Positions 43,192 through 52,463 are shown, counted from the stretch's first letter. The stretch: DNA of 64,000 nucleotides from Paenibacillus taichungensis (GCF_013359905.1 NZ_JABMCC010000121.1:124001-188000); one strand, 5' to 3'. Program-made: numbers and translations. The notes: a model not told the origin generated them from the sequence alone.

Positions 43192-44651
43192 AGTGGACGA
43201 TCCAGTTCAAAATGGTCGTTCTTTTCTCGGTCATCGTATTTATCGGTTTTTCAGCCTTGCTCATTATTTCGAATAAAGTGGGTGAGGAGAACATGTACAG
43301 GGAAGTGCAGGAGGACATGGTGCAATCCAAAAAAAACCTGGATATCGCGCTCAATCAATACTTCCTGATTCATAACAAACGGATTAGTGAGGACTCCCTG
43401 GGAACAGGGAATCGAGACCTCGCAGAACAGATCGGCTCCGCAGTAGGCGGCAAGGTCGTGGTCTATCGGTCTGATGGCACTCCCTTTAGCAGCACGGGTG
43501 CGAAGGCGAAGCTGGCTGCTGCTCAAACCTCTGATCTACAGGCTGCCATGAAATCAAAGATCGCCTATACAACCGTGGTGGACAAAGGCAGAGTAACAGG
43601 AAATCTGTCTTTCCCTGTGCTGTCGGAGGGGAGCATCCTTGGCATTATCCAGCTGGAAAGGGATTATACGGATCTGTTCAAACGGCATCTGCGATTTCAG
43701 AACACCATCAAGGGCTTTGCAGCCGTCATTTTTGTGTTTGTTTTCATTGGATCTGTCTTTATTTCACGCCAGATTACGAAGCCGATTCGTGTGTTGACAA
43801 AACGTTCAGCCGAAGTTGCTCAAGGCAGCCTGAATGCAGACATCCACATCTCCACGAAAGATGAGATTGGAGAGCTGGCTTCCAGCTTTACGGTCATGAT
43901 TGCTCGGGTAAAGGAGCAGATTGACGTGATTGAGAGAGAACGGGATGAGGTCAAGCATTTACAGGCACGCAACAAGGTTTTTTTTGACAATGTGACGCAT
44001 GAATTAAAGACACCGCTGACCACGATACTGGGGTATGCCCAGATTTTGCGGGATAATGGATTTACGGATCAAGCGTTCTTTGATAAAGGGTTGAAATATA
44101 TTATCAACGAAAGCCAACGCCTCAACGTCATGGTTGCGGATATCCTGGAAGTGACCGTATCGTCCACACCGATTCAGACCTTTCGTTTTGAGCGGGTGAA
44201 TGTATCCAATATTATTCGGGAAGCCTGCGAAGACATGTCCATCAAGGCGGGCAAGTACAATATTGGCATTCGCTATGAGCTGGAAGAAATGCTGTATGTC
44301 CAGGGGGACTGGAATAAGCTCAAGGAAGTTTTTTTGAATGTGCTGGATAACTCGGTCAAATACGGGAATGTGAATTCCATCATTCAGGTCCAATCATTTC
44401 GGCTGGGGGAATCAGTAGCTATACTGATTCGTGATGAAGGAGAAGGCATTCCGGAGGAAGCGCTGAAGCATGTATTTGAACCCTTTTACCGGGATAACGG
44501 GATGAACAGGACAGAGAAGGGAAGCGCTGGGCTGGGCTTGTCAATTGTGAAAAACACGGTGGAGCAGCATGGGGGAACGGTGGAGATGAAGAGTATATTA
44601 AACAAGGGAACACAGGTGAATATCAGTCTGCCTGGAGAATCGGACGTATGA
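43188..44651 (+). CDS. sensor histidine kinase
   Basis: A 487-residue membrane kinase. TM1 is at residues 10-28, an extracytoplasmic dCache-like sensor at about 30-172, and TM2 at about 176-193. A HAMP segment (about 194-248) follows, and the H-box FFDNVTHELKTPLTTILGYAQ carries the phosphorylated His271. The ATPase domain shows N-box LNVLDNSVKYG, G1 RDEGEGIP, F-box FEPFYR and G2 SAGLGLSIVK. It is translationally coupled to the regulator (4-nt overlap) and to the next gene (4-nt overlap at 44648). The stimulus is unknown, probably envelope-related. Confidence 0.95.
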   Translation: MKWTIQFKMVVLFSVIVFIGFSALLIISNKVGEENMYREVQEDMVQSKKNLDIALNQYFLIHNKRISEDSLGTGNRDLAEQIGSAVGGKVVVYRSDGTPFSSTGAKAKLAAAQTSDLQAAMKSKIAYTTVVDKGRVTGNLSFPVLSEGSILGIIQLERDYTDLFKRHLRFQNTIKGFAAVIFVFVFIGSVFISRQITKPIRVLTKRSAEVAQGSLNADIHISTKDEIGELASSFTVMIARVKEQIDVIERERDEVKHLQARNKVFFDNVTHELKTPLTTILGYAQILRDNGFTDQAFFDKGLKYIINESQRLNVMVADILEVTVSSTPIQTFRFERVNVSNIIREACEDMSIKAGKYNIGIRYELEEMLYVQGDWNKLKEVFLNVLDNSVKYGNVNSIIQVQSFRLGESVAILIRDEGEGIPEEALKHVFEPFYRDNGMNRTEKGSAGLGLSIVKNTVEQHGGTVEMKSILNKGTQVNISLPGESDV

Positions 44652-45805
44652 AGAAACGAGGATTTTGGAGCAGATATCGCGATATGCTTATGTTATCCGG
44701 TTTGCTGATTGTATTTGTCGGAGGTATCTTTGGCATTGGTAGCCTGTTCAGCATTGGACATGGGAAGCCCAGAACCGTCATTCTGCCGGATAAACAGTTC
44801 AACAGCCGCCTCACCCCGCCGCCAAGCAGCACCATTCAGATTGAGTCGGCTACCAAGCTGCCCAATGACTTTGCCATTTATGATTTTGAGGTAGCAGATC
44901 CCAACACGGTCATATTGAATCGGCCGGATCGTTCCTATACCGGGATCAAGCTGTCGCAGCTGCATATGGATGATAACATCTTGAAGGACATCGCCACGAA
45001 TACAGAGTATGGCATTACCTTGAGTCCGGATCAGAGCAAGCTGATTTACTCCCAATACCGATCGAGTCAGGCGCAGAAGACAACCTATGAATATGACTTG
45101 AAAACAGGAGAACATCATAAGCTGAAGAATGACAACTCCTATTCACGTGTCTTTGTAGGTAATGAATCCTACATCGGATATGATGACCTGGTGTTCAACA
45201 TGGTGGATCTGGATACAGGAAAGAAACATGAATTGTACAGTTATGATGAGTTAGTTGCCAAGGTTGCGCAGGTGAGTAACATTTCAAGTCCGGATGATAC
45301 CCTGATTATGCTGGATTCATATGAGATTAGCCGGGATCTATCACGGGTGTATGTGCTGGTCAAACTGAAAGAAAATTACGCCGTCTATAGCTTCTCTCTG
45401 AACGACAAAAATGATATCACCGCATACACCCCTGCCCAGGATATACAGCAGTTTAAGGTATTGAAGAATGGGGACATGCTGATTCAGGGCATGATCAACA
45501 ACGAACAGGGATTGTATAGATATCGAGCTGATACCAAGAAGTTTGAGCTGCTGGTGAAAGGGCCCATCTGGAGCTTCGATCTGGATGAGGAGGAGTCCCG
45601 CATTGCCTATTTTTTGACACTCGAAGGACAGAAGAACGAGGTGCACATTGCCTATCTGAATGACCGCAAGCTGGGGTCCGATACGGTTATCTACCGGAAT
45701 ATCGATTACTTTATCAAGTTGAAATGGAATGACAGCAATCTCTTTGTGGTCGGGAGCTCCATGGAAAAAAGCGAGTTATACCGGTTTAGCTTCCGTGCTT
45801 GGTAA
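44648..45805 (+). CDS. membrane-anchored propeller-like protein
   Basis: A 385-residue protein with one N-terminal transmembrane helix (residues 14-34) after a basic cytoplasmic stretch, and a large extracytoplasmic domain. Repeating beta patterns such as ITLSPDQSKLIYSQYRSS, YEISRDLSRVYVLVKL and FDLDEEESRIAYFLTL (aspartate, serine and a hydrophobic strand) recall TolB/WD40-like propeller blades. Its coupling to the kinase gene by a 4-nt overlap implies a sensory or accessory role, for example binding the ligand that controls the kinase or the divergent sigma factor. This is inference; no characterised family is recognised. Confidence 0.8.
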   Translation: MKKRGFWSRYRDMLMLSGLLIVFVGGIFGIGSLFSIGHGKPRTVILPDKQFNSRLTPPPSSTIQIESATKLPNDFAIYDFEVADPNTVILNRPDRSYTGIKLSQLHMDDNILKDIATNTEYGITLSPDQSKLIYSQYRSSQAQKTTYEYDLKTGEHHKLKNDNSYSRVFVGNESYIGYDDLVFNMVDLDTGKKHELYSYDELVAKVAQVSNISSPDDTLIMLDSYEISRDLSRVYVLVKLKENYAVYSFSLNDKNDITAYTPAQDIQQFKVLKNGDMLIQGMINNEQGLYRYRADTKKFELLVKGPIWSFDLDEEESRIAYFLTLEGQKNEVHIAYLNDRKLGSDTVIYRNIDYFIKLKWNDSNLFVVGSSMEKSELYRFSFRAW

Positions 45806-45831
45806 AGATGTGAATATGAAAGCTCAGAAAT

Positions 45832-45886
45832 TAGGCCCTATGGAATCAAGTCGCTATGTTAAGGACTGAACCCATAGGGCCTTTTT
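45832..45886 (+). terminator. terminator of the two-component operon
   Basis: AGGCCCTATGG and CCATAGGGCCT form an 11-bp stem, then TTTTTG. Confidence 0.85.
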
Positions 45887-46038
45887 GTGATTTGAACATT
45901 TTGCATAAATCCAAAGAAGGCCTTTCAATCCAATGCAGCTAAAGGCTGATTTTACAAATTGGATACAAGTCCAGATTGGACCGATACATCTGATGGCTAT
46001 AATTACCTCTATTACATCGATGAGAGGAAGCCGGATTC

Positions 46039-46743
46039 ATGCTGCGAGTAGAACAGGTGTCACACACATTCCGCAATACACAAGGGACTGTTCCCGTGTT
46101 GCAGGACATTAACATATCCGTGGGTAAGGGTGAGATGGTTGCACTGCTGGGAAGCTCCGGTTCAGGCAAATCGACGTTATTGCATCTGATGGCAGGTCTG
46201 ATGAAGCCAGACACAGGCAAGATCCTTATAGCAGATCAGGATATTGTGCGTATGAGTGAGAACCGACTGGCGGAATTCCGCCGGACACATATTGGCTTTA
46301 TTTTTCAGGCGTATGAGCTGCTGGCGAACCTGACAATTCGGGAAAATGTAGAGCTGCCGCTCGTGTTTCAGGGCATTCGCCCATCACGGCGTAAGCAAAA
46401 GGCGATGCACCTGCTGGAACAGGTTGGCCTTGTCGGCAAGTCCGAATTATTCCCTTCCCAGCTATCGGGAGGGCAGCAGCAGCGCGTCAGCATTGCGCGT
46501 TCACTGATTACGGAGCCGTCCGTCATATTCGCGGACGAGCCTACCGGGAACCTCGATACCCGAACGGAGGAAGAGATCATTTCCATTTTGCAACAGCTGA
46601 ATCGGGAGATGCATACAACATTCGTTATTGTCACGCATGAGGCTGAAGTGGCGGAGCAGATGCAGGTTGTCATTACATTGCAGGACGGATGCTTGGTGGA
46701 GAGTAGCCAGTCCAAGGCAGTAGAGCAAGGAGAGCGGTTGTGA
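46039..46743 (+). CDS. ABC transporter ATP-binding protein (MacB/LolD type)
   Basis: A 234-residue ATPase. Walker A LLGSSGSGKST (about residues 36-46), Q-loop FIFQAYELLANLTIRENVELPL (typical of MacB/LolD mechanotransmission ATPases), signature LSGGQQQR and Walker B VIFADEPTGNLD. It overlaps the permease gene by 4 nt (GTGA). Together with the FtsX-like permease and the adaptor it forms an efflux or envelope-acting complex. Confidence 0.95.
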   Translation: MLRVEQVSHTFRNTQGTVPVLQDINISVGKGEMVALLGSSGSGKSTLLHLMAGLMKPDTGKILIADQDIVRMSENRLAEFRRTHIGFIFQAYELLANLTIRENVELPLVFQGIRPSRRKQKAMHLLEQVGLVGKSELFPSQLSGGQQQRVSIARSLITEPSVIFADEPTGNLDTRTEEEIISILQQLNREMHTTFVIVTHEAEVAEQMQVVITLQDGCLVESSQSKAVEQGERL

Positions 46744-48104
46744 GAGTTCTGGATGTGTTGCGAATGTCATGGGGACAGATTGTGCGCAGGAAGGTGGTAA
46801 CTCTACTGTGCATGATTGGCCTGTCCATCGGCTGTGCGGCCATGATTATTGCATTAAGCGTGGGGCAGTCGGTACAGGTCTATGGTGAGAAAACGTTAAA
46901 TGAGAATTACAAAATGGATGAGATTACGGTATCACCCAATGAGGGAATCGGTTCGGGCGGAAGTAATGGGCAGACGTCCACCTTCGAACGAGGAGCGCTA
47001 ACGGCTCGAAAAATCGATATTATTGCCAGCCTTCCGCATGTTGTCGCCGTTGCTCCGATGCTGAAGCTGGATATGCTGGAGATGGCTACATTGGATGGCA
47101 AAAGCTCCAATGTGGAAGTCATCGGTACAGAGCTTGGGTCATTGAGCCGTTTCGGCTACCGTTTTGACAAAGGCGGGGCATCGGAGATTAGCGGAGCCGC
47201 TATTGTGAATTACGGTGCAACCTTCGGACTTGTGGACGCCGAGGTGATCCGCGAACTGAACAACAAGCTCATGGAGGATTCGTTTAATGACGAGTTTCTA
47301 CAGCAGTACATGGCATTGATGTCTACCCAAGCCGAGCTGTTTCAGGCACAGTTTAACCTGAAATATCAGGACATGAATGATTCCGCCAAAGCCAAAACAA
47401 GCTCTCCTTTGCGAGTGACGGGGGTACTGAAGGTGCCTGGCGGCATGAGTGAGAACAATGCCATGTATGACAAAAAGGTCTACGTTTCCCTCGAAACCGC
47501 CCGGATGCTCGCGGAACAGTTCCAGAGCAGTCAGGCACAGGCCGCGGCAGCAGGACGGTTGAATTCGGCGCTCGTGAAGGTAGAGGACAAGAAGTATGTG
47601 GCACAAGTGCAGGAGCAGATTCAGAAGCTGATGCTAATGACAGACAGCAATCTGTATCAGGAGCAGGCGATGAAGGAACAGCTTGGCATGTACCAGAAGG
47701 CCGCTATGGGCATAGGGATATTCGTCATGCTGCTGGCTTCGCTGTCCATTATTGTTGCGATGATCATGTCCACGCATCAGCGCCGCAAACAGATTGGCGT
47801 CATGAAGGTGCTAGGAGCCAATCTGTGGCAGATCAGGCAGATGTTCATTACTGAAGCTGCTGTACTTGGAGTGTTGGGTGGCATTGTTGGCGTCTTCATC
47901 GCTTACGGAGCCATTCAGGGGGTAAATGGACTACTCCAAGGACAAATCTCGATGGAGGCAAGCACACCTCTCCAAGTGGTTATTGAGACGTCGACCCTAC
48001 CTGCTGGTATAGCGTTTGCGGTGTTGACCGGAGTACTCTCGGGAATCTATCCGGCGATTAGCGCCTCGCGTACAAATGCGTTGCAGGTGATAAAATCGGC
48101 ATAA
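46740..48104 (+). CDS. ABC transporter permease (MacB/FtsX type)
   Basis: A 454-residue permease with GTG start. One N-terminal helix (about residues 18-40) is followed by a large extracytoplasmic domain (about 45-325, containing Gln/Ala-rich helices and YDKKVYVSLETARMLAEQF), then three C-terminal helices with the FtsX core (MGIGIFVMLLASLSIIVAMIMSTHQRRKQIGVMKVLGA). This four-helix topology and the REIGVMKALGA-like loop define MacB-type transporters, which transmit force rather than move solute across the membrane. Confidence 0.94.
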   Translation: MRVLDVLRMSWGQIVRRKVVTLLCMIGLSIGCAAMIIALSVGQSVQVYGEKTLNENYKMDEITVSPNEGIGSGGSNGQTSTFERGALTARKIDIIASLPHVVAVAPMLKLDMLEMATLDGKSSNVEVIGTELGSLSRFGYRFDKGGASEISGAAIVNYGATFGLVDAEVIRELNNKLMEDSFNDEFLQQYMALMSTQAELFQAQFNLKYQDMNDSAKAKTSSPLRVTGVLKVPGGMSENNAMYDKKVYVSLETARMLAEQFQSSQAQAAAAGRLNSALVKVEDKKYVAQVQEQIQKLMLMTDSNLYQEQAMKEQLGMYQKAAMGIGIFVMLLASLSIIVAMIMSTHQRRKQIGVMKVLGANLWQIRQMFITEAAVLGVLGGIVGVFIAYGAIQGVNGLLQGQISMEASTPLQVVIETSTLPAGIAFAVLTGVLSGIYPAISASRTNALQVIKSA

Positions 48105-48175
48105 ATAAAGCAGAGATATAGGGGAAGCACAGTTTAGGGATTGAACAGACAGATTCAATGAAGGGACATACGGCA

Positions 48176-49267
48176 ATGAAGAACTCGGCAATAAACAAAT
48201 GGATAAAGAGAATTATCATGATCGGACTGCTCGCAGGCGCTGGATACTTTCTGTACCAGCAATATAAACCGGTTCCCGAAGCGCCCATCGAGGCCCCGCA
48301 GCCCATTACATTTGAAGTCACACAGGAGACAATCACGCAGGAAATTCAGGTTAAAGGCAAGTCGGCTTATGCCAAACAGACGGATGTGTATGCTCCCTTT
48401 GCCGCGAAAATAAAGCAGTGGAATGTGGAGAACGGGGAGCCCATTCACAAGGGAACCGTCATGTTCTCGCTTGATTCGAAAGCATTGCAGACGGAAGTGC
48501 AGCAGTTGGAGACCGATATTGAGAAATCGAGGCTGGAAGCTCAATTGAATGAGATTGGTCTTACTCAGGGAGAGGGCCCCGAGCAATTAGGGGTTACTGA
48601 AGATGAACGGAAGAAAGCCTTCGCCGAGCGGGAAACCAAGCGACTGACCAACGAAATGAACAAGGAATCCATCGCTGTAAAGGAGCAGGAGGTTCAGGCT
48701 AAGAAAGCGGTCATTGGTTTATCTACCGTGTACGCACCGGTATCCGGTGTGTTTTTGATGAACGATACGGAGACCAAGACACGTATGGTGGGTGAAGGTC
48801 AGTATGTAGGTACCATTGTGGACACGGGCAAACTACAATTTGTGGCGACCATTAGCGAGCAGGAGCTATTCAAAATCCAAACAGGCATGCCTGTAAGTGT
48901 ACATATGACGGGAAATAAGGAGGTTCCGTTAACCGGAAAGGTCAGCAAAATCTCCAAGTTTGCCAAAAAGGGAACGGAAACAGATCTGAAGCAACCTTCC
49001 CAATTCGATATTGTCATTGATCTGAAGCCAAACGCCAAGCTGATCGGTGGATTAAGTCTGGAAGGCAAGATTGAAACGCTACGCAAGGAGAAAGCGACGG
49101 TCGTTCCCACGCTGGCGGTCATGCGAGATCAGGATACGGCATATGTGATGCTGGATCAGGGCAACGGGCAATATGTACAGCAGACGATTCAAACAGGCAT
49201 CGAGACAGATGACAAGACTGAAGTATTGAATGGCTTGAAACCAGGAGATATTGTTGTGCTTCCATAA
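48176..49267 (+). CDS. efflux adaptor protein (HlyD/MacA-like)
   Basis: A 363-residue membrane-anchored adaptor. The N-terminal transmembrane helix (about residues 9-28) is followed by a beta-barrel/lipoyl-like segment (VYAPFAAKIKQWNVENGEPIHKGTVMFSLD), a coiled-coil hairpin (about 105-175), the returning lipoyl half (STVYAPVSGVFL) and a beta-barrel (LQFVATISEQELFKIQTGMPVSV). This fits the membrane fusion protein of a MacAB-like set, comparable to the B. subtilis yvrPON type. ATG 48176 has AAGGGA upstream, whereas 48158 lacks one. Confidence 0.9.
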   Translation: MKNSAINKWIKRIIMIGLLAGAGYFLYQQYKPVPEAPIEAPQPITFEVTQETITQEIQVKGKSAYAKQTDVYAPFAAKIKQWNVENGEPIHKGTVMFSLDSKALQTEVQQLETDIEKSRLEAQLNEIGLTQGEGPEQLGVTEDERKKAFAERETKRLTNEMNKESIAVKEQEVQAKKAVIGLSTVYAPVSGVFLMNDTETKTRMVGEGQYVGTIVDTGKLQFVATISEQELFKIQTGMPVSVHMTGNKEVPLTGKVSKISKFAKKGTETDLKQPSQFDIVIDLKPNAKLIGGLSLEGKIETLRKEKATVVPTLAVMRDQDTAYVMLDQGNGQYVQQTIQTGIETDDKTEVLNGLKPGDIVVLP

Positions 49268-49299
49268 AAAAATAGCATGAGAATATGCTATGTCAATTA

Positions 49300-49337
49300 G
49301 CTCATCACGGGAGAAAAGCCCGCGATGAGCCTTGTTT
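49300..49337 (+). terminator. terminator of the ABC/adaptor operon
   Basis: GCTCATC-CGGG pairs with CCCG-GATGAGC, then CTTGTTTATGG; the T tract is weak. Confidence 0.6.
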
Positions 49338-49412
49338 ATGGCTTGGGGAGGCACAACTCAGAATTCCTGCCTGATTTATGGAATTAAATATAATAATTTT
49401 TAATAAATTCAA

Positions 49413-49441
49413 TTTACAGTAATATTTACATGGGTTATAAT
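49413..49441 (+). promoter_or_regulatory. sigma-A promoter upstream of the cellulase gene
   Basis: TTTACA (49413-49418), a 17-nt spacer and a perfect TATAAT (49436-49441). The start point is expected at about 49448-49450, giving a leader of about 370 nt. Confidence 0.7.
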
Positions 49442-49449
49442 CGATTCAT

Positions 49450-49510
49450 AAGGAGGTGGACACGCGATGTGAGGTTTGTATCGAGAGTAAGCCTTTTTTT
49501 AAATCTCTAA
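49450..49510 (+). promoter_or_regulatory. 5'-terminal Shine-Dalgarno with minimal or leader ORF
   Basis: AAGGAGG at 49450-49456 would be the first bases of the transcript. ATG (49467) is followed at once by TGA. The overlapping GTG (49469) opens a 13-codon frame reading MRFVSRVSLFLNL and ending with TAA at 49510. It may be a leader peptide or an mRNA-stabilising ribosome-binding element like the STAB-SD of cry genes. It directly precedes a palindromic site. Confidence 0.45.
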
Positions 49511-49526
49511 AAGTAAGCGCTTACTT
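49511..49526. promoter_or_regulatory. 16-bp palindrome, cre-like
   Basis: AAGTAAGCGCTTACTT is a perfect palindrome whose core GTAAGCGCTTAC fits a cre site for CcpA or another LacI-family operator. It lies about 65 bp inside the predicted cellulase transcript, where binding could block elongation. Confidence 0.55.
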
Positions 49527-49816
49527 CATTTAAGTCTGAGCAATGCCTTGAAAGCCGTTCACCAAAGATCACCCGCACACACCTACAGATGTTATTCCCC
49601 TTGCTTTGTCACTTAACCTCAGTGTAAGACACCATTTCTGATTCTTGTTTCACACCTTATTGTTGTTGACCTGGCTTGACCCAACTGAACTACATTCATG
49701 GAGGTGAAGTTCCTACAGCTCATCCATACGTTCTCTACCGTGCATAGCATCTTGCCGACACAGAGGATCAGACATGAGTATATACCCAATCCAAGTACAG
49801 GAAAGGTGGAACCCTA

Positions 49817-52249
49817 ATGACAAGATCGAAAACCTTATCGAAAGGCGGAAAGGTGCTTCGCAGAAGTGTAAAACAAATGCTGGCAGCAACGCTGCTCGCG
49901 GCGGGAATCTTCCCGGGCATGGCTCCAGGAGTGAGTCAGGCGGCTGAAGCGCATGTGGATAATCCTTTTGTCGGAGCTACAGCGTATTTAAACCAGGATT
50001 ATTCCGCTCTCGTGGATACGTCCATTGCTCTCACCAGTGATGCTTCATTAAAAGCCAAAATGGAAACGGTCAAATCCTATCCAACGGCAGTCTGGATCGA
50101 CCGTATTGCCGCCATTAATGGTGGAACAGACAATGCCGGACGCAAAAGTGTGGAGCAGCATCTGGATGCCGCCTTGGCACAAAAGAAGGCAGGTACTCCA
50201 ATTACCGCTTCTTTCGTTATCTACAACTTGCCTGGGCGGGATTGTCATGCGCTTGCATCCAATGGTGAACTTCCACTAACACAGGCGGCACTGCAGACGT
50301 ATGAAAATGATTATATCAATGTAATCGCCGATATTTTTGCAAAGCCCAAGTATCAGGACATTCGTATCATCGCCATTATTGAGCCGGACAGTCTGCCCAA
50401 TCTGGTAACTAATCTCAGTACACCAGCTTGTGCCCAGGCGAGTTCAACAGGCATCTATGAAGCTGGCGTGAAATACGCCTTGGAAAAGCTGCATGCCATT
50501 CCGAATGTGTACAACTACCTGGATATTGGTCACTCCGGCTGGCTTGGTTGGGATAACAACCGTACAGGCGCAATCTCGCTGTATACCAGCGTTGTCCAAG
50601 GAACAGCAGCAGGTCTGAGCAGCGCGGATGGCTTCATTACGAACACGGCGAACAGCACACCGCTGAATGAACCGAATCTGCCTAATCCGGATCTGAACAT
50701 CGGCGGACAACCGATCAAGTCTTCCAAGTTTTATGAGTGGAATCCTTACTTCGACGAAACCGATTTCACTGCGGCACTGTATAGCGGATTTGTACAAGCT
50801 GGCTGGCCAGCCAGCACAGGCTTCCTTATTGATACCAGCCGTAATGGATGGGGCGGGGTGAACCGTCCAACGTCTGCTACAGGCAGTGATATTAACACGT
50901 ACGTGAATTCCGGGCGTGTGGATAAGCGTGATCACCGGGGGAACTGGTGTAATAACAGTGGAGCAGGTATAGGTGAAGCACCTAAAGCAGCACCAGGACC
51001 AGCCCATCTGGATGCCTATGTATGGGTCAAACCTCCAGGGGAGTCTGATGGCTCCAGCTCGGAAATTCCGAACAACGAAGGCAAAGGTTTCGACCGGATG
51101 TGTGATCCAACGTTTACAACTCGTGATGGTGTATTGACGGGTGCGCTACCTAATGCACCAGTGTCAGGTCACTGGTTCCATGACCAATTCGTCATGTTGG
51201 TGCAAAACTCATTCCCTGTTCTTCCTGCCAGCAATGGTGGAGGGGGTGGAACGACAGCTCCAGCGGCTCCGGCAACACTGTCTGCGACAGCAGGTAACGC
51301 ACAGGTTTCCCTGAGCTGGACAGCCTCCACAGATGCGAACAGTTATAACGTGAAGCGGGCGTTGAGTGCATCGGGTCCATTCACTACGGTTGCTGCGGGC
51401 GTGACCGGCACATCGTATGCCAACACAGGTCTGACCAATGGAACAACCTATTATTATGTAGTTAGTGCCGTGAACGCTGCGGGTGAGAGTGTGAATTCGG
51501 CAGTACAAAGTGCTGTGCCGGTTGCAGGCGTAACCGCTCCTGCCGCACCAACAGCTCTGACAGCTACGGCAGGTAATGCGCAAATCAGCTTGTCCTGGGC
51601 GGCTTCGCCAGGAGCAATAGGTTATAACGTGAAACGGGCGTTGAGTGCATCAGGTCCATTCACTATGGTTGCTGCCAATGTGAGCGGCACATCTTACATC
51701 AATACGGGTCTGACCAATGGAACGACCTATCATTATGTGGTTAGTGCCGTGAACGCTGCCGGGGAAAGTGTCAATTCTGCCACAGCTTCTGCAACACCAC
51801 AAAGTGTAGTTGTTCCGACCAGTGATCTGGTTCTGCAATATCGTGCGGGAGATACCAACGCGGCAGATAACCAAATCAAACCGTATTTCAACATCAAAAA
51901 CGTAGGTAACACGGCTGTAAATCTGAGTGATCTGAAAATCCGTTATTACTTCTCCAAAGAAGGTACCGCAGCGATGGACTCTGCAATTGACTGGGCTCAG
52001 GTCGGTGGTGATAACATCCAGCGCACGTTCACCGATTCCTATGTGGAGCTGAGCTTTACTTCTGGAGCAGGTGCGATCCAGGCAGGCGGACAGTCGGGGG
52101 ATATCCAGCTCCGCATGTACAAAACGGACTGGAGCAACTTTGATGAAACGAATGATTATTCCTACGATCCAACCAAAACATCCTATCAGGACTGGAACAA
52201 GGTGACCCTCTACAAAGGCGGTACCCTGGTCTGGGGCATTGAGCCTTAA
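49817..52249 (+). CDS. secreted GH6 cellulase (cellobiohydrolase-type) with two FN3 and CBM3 domains
   Basis: An 810-residue secreted enzyme. The signal peptide (about residues 1-42) ends near QAAEA. The GH6 domain (about 45-470) shows the catalytic-region motifs NLPGRDCHA and IIEPDSLPN, plus DIGHSGWLGWDNN and VWVKPPGESDG. The Asp in EPDS is the expected general acid and that in GRDC assists it. A Gly/Thr/Pro linker leads to two fibronectin type III repeats (about 479-571 and 573-663) and a C-terminal CBM3 (about 666-810) for binding crystalline cellulose. GH6 enzymes cut cellulose processively from the non-reducing end, or act as endoglucanases. AAAGGTGG precedes the ATG. A 19-bp terminator follows. 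Confidence 0.95.
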   Translation: MTRSKTLSKGGKVLRRSVKQMLAATLLAAGIFPGMAPGVSQAAEAHVDNPFVGATAYLNQDYSALVDTSIALTSDASLKAKMETVKSYPTAVWIDRIAAINGGTDNAGRKSVEQHLDAALAQKKAGTPITASFVIYNLPGRDCHALASNGELPLTQAALQTYENDYINVIADIFAKPKYQDIRIIAIIEPDSLPNLVTNLSTPACAQASSTGIYEAGVKYALEKLHAIPNVYNYLDIGHSGWLGWDNNRTGAISLYTSVVQGTAAGLSSADGFITNTANSTPLNEPNLPNPDLNIGGQPIKSSKFYEWNPYFDETDFTAALYSGFVQAGWPASTGFLIDTSRNGWGGVNRPTSATGSDINTYVNSGRVDKRDHRGNWCNNSGAGIGEAPKAAPGPAHLDAYVWVKPPGESDGSSSEIPNNEGKGFDRMCDPTFTTRDGVLTGALPNAPVSGHWFHDQFVMLVQNSFPVLPASNGGGGGTTAPAAPATLSATAGNAQVSLSWTASTDANSYNVKRALSASGPFTTVAAGVTGTSYANTGLTNGTTYYYVVSAVNAAGESVNSAVQSAVPVAGVTAPAAPTALTATAGNAQISLSWAASPGAIGYNVKRALSASGPFTMVAANVSGTSYINTGLTNGTTYHYVVSAVNAAGESVNSATASATPQSVVVPTSDLVLQYRAGDTNAADNQIKPYFNIKNVGNTAVNLSDLKIRYYFSKEGTAAMDSAIDWAQVGGDNIQRTFTDSYVELSFTSGAGAIQAGGQSGDIQLRMYKTDWSNFDETNDYSYDPTKTSYQDWNKVTLYKGGTLVWGIEP
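51253..51805 (+). repeat. tandem FN3 repeats within the cellulase gene
   Basis: Two copies of a 279-bp (93-codon) unit, with matching segments at 51342 and 51621 such as GTTATAACGTGAA and TTGAGTGCATC. The high similarity at DNA level suggests recent duplication; these are the fibronectin type III spacers between catalytic and binding domains. Confidence 0.8.
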
Positions 52250-52267
52250 AAGGAGCGAATACGTAAC

Positions 52268-52314
52268 AGGGACGTTTCCCAGTCATGAACATGACTGGGA
52301 AACGTCCCTTTTTT
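52268..52314 (+). terminator. strong terminator of the cellulase gene
   Basis: AGGGACGTTTCCCAGTCAT and its exact reverse complement form a 19-bp stem with a GAAC loop, followed by six T. Confidence 0.95.
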
Positions 52315-52369
52315 CAATTTTTACGAATGGAGTGTATCTTATTTCGTGAAATGGAGCTGCTGCAGTGTT

Positions 52370-52463
52370 TTAACGAATCGTATACACGTTATTACCAGGT
52401 TTTCGCCCTGTGTTCATTCTGTTTTCGCTGGTTTTTACCAGATAACGTACCGGAGTTCGTTAG
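52370..52463. repeat. palindromic interspersed element, copy 2
   Basis: The left end is TTAACGAATCG-TATACACGTTATT. The right end, reverse complemented, is CTAACGAACTCCGG-TACGTTATCT. Both match the termini of the element at 15820-15963 in the TTAACGAA and ACG(T/C)TAT blocks. The 94-bp unit has no gene. A flanking piece at 52321-52352 (TTACGAATGGAG, TTATTTCGT) is a further partial copy. Confidence 0.55.

Noticed and set aside
49698..49817. 39-codon reading frame before the cellulase gene, ending in TAATG overlap with its start codon
   Set aside because: There is no ribosome binding site for the ATG at 49698 and the residues show no signal; the overlap may be chance.
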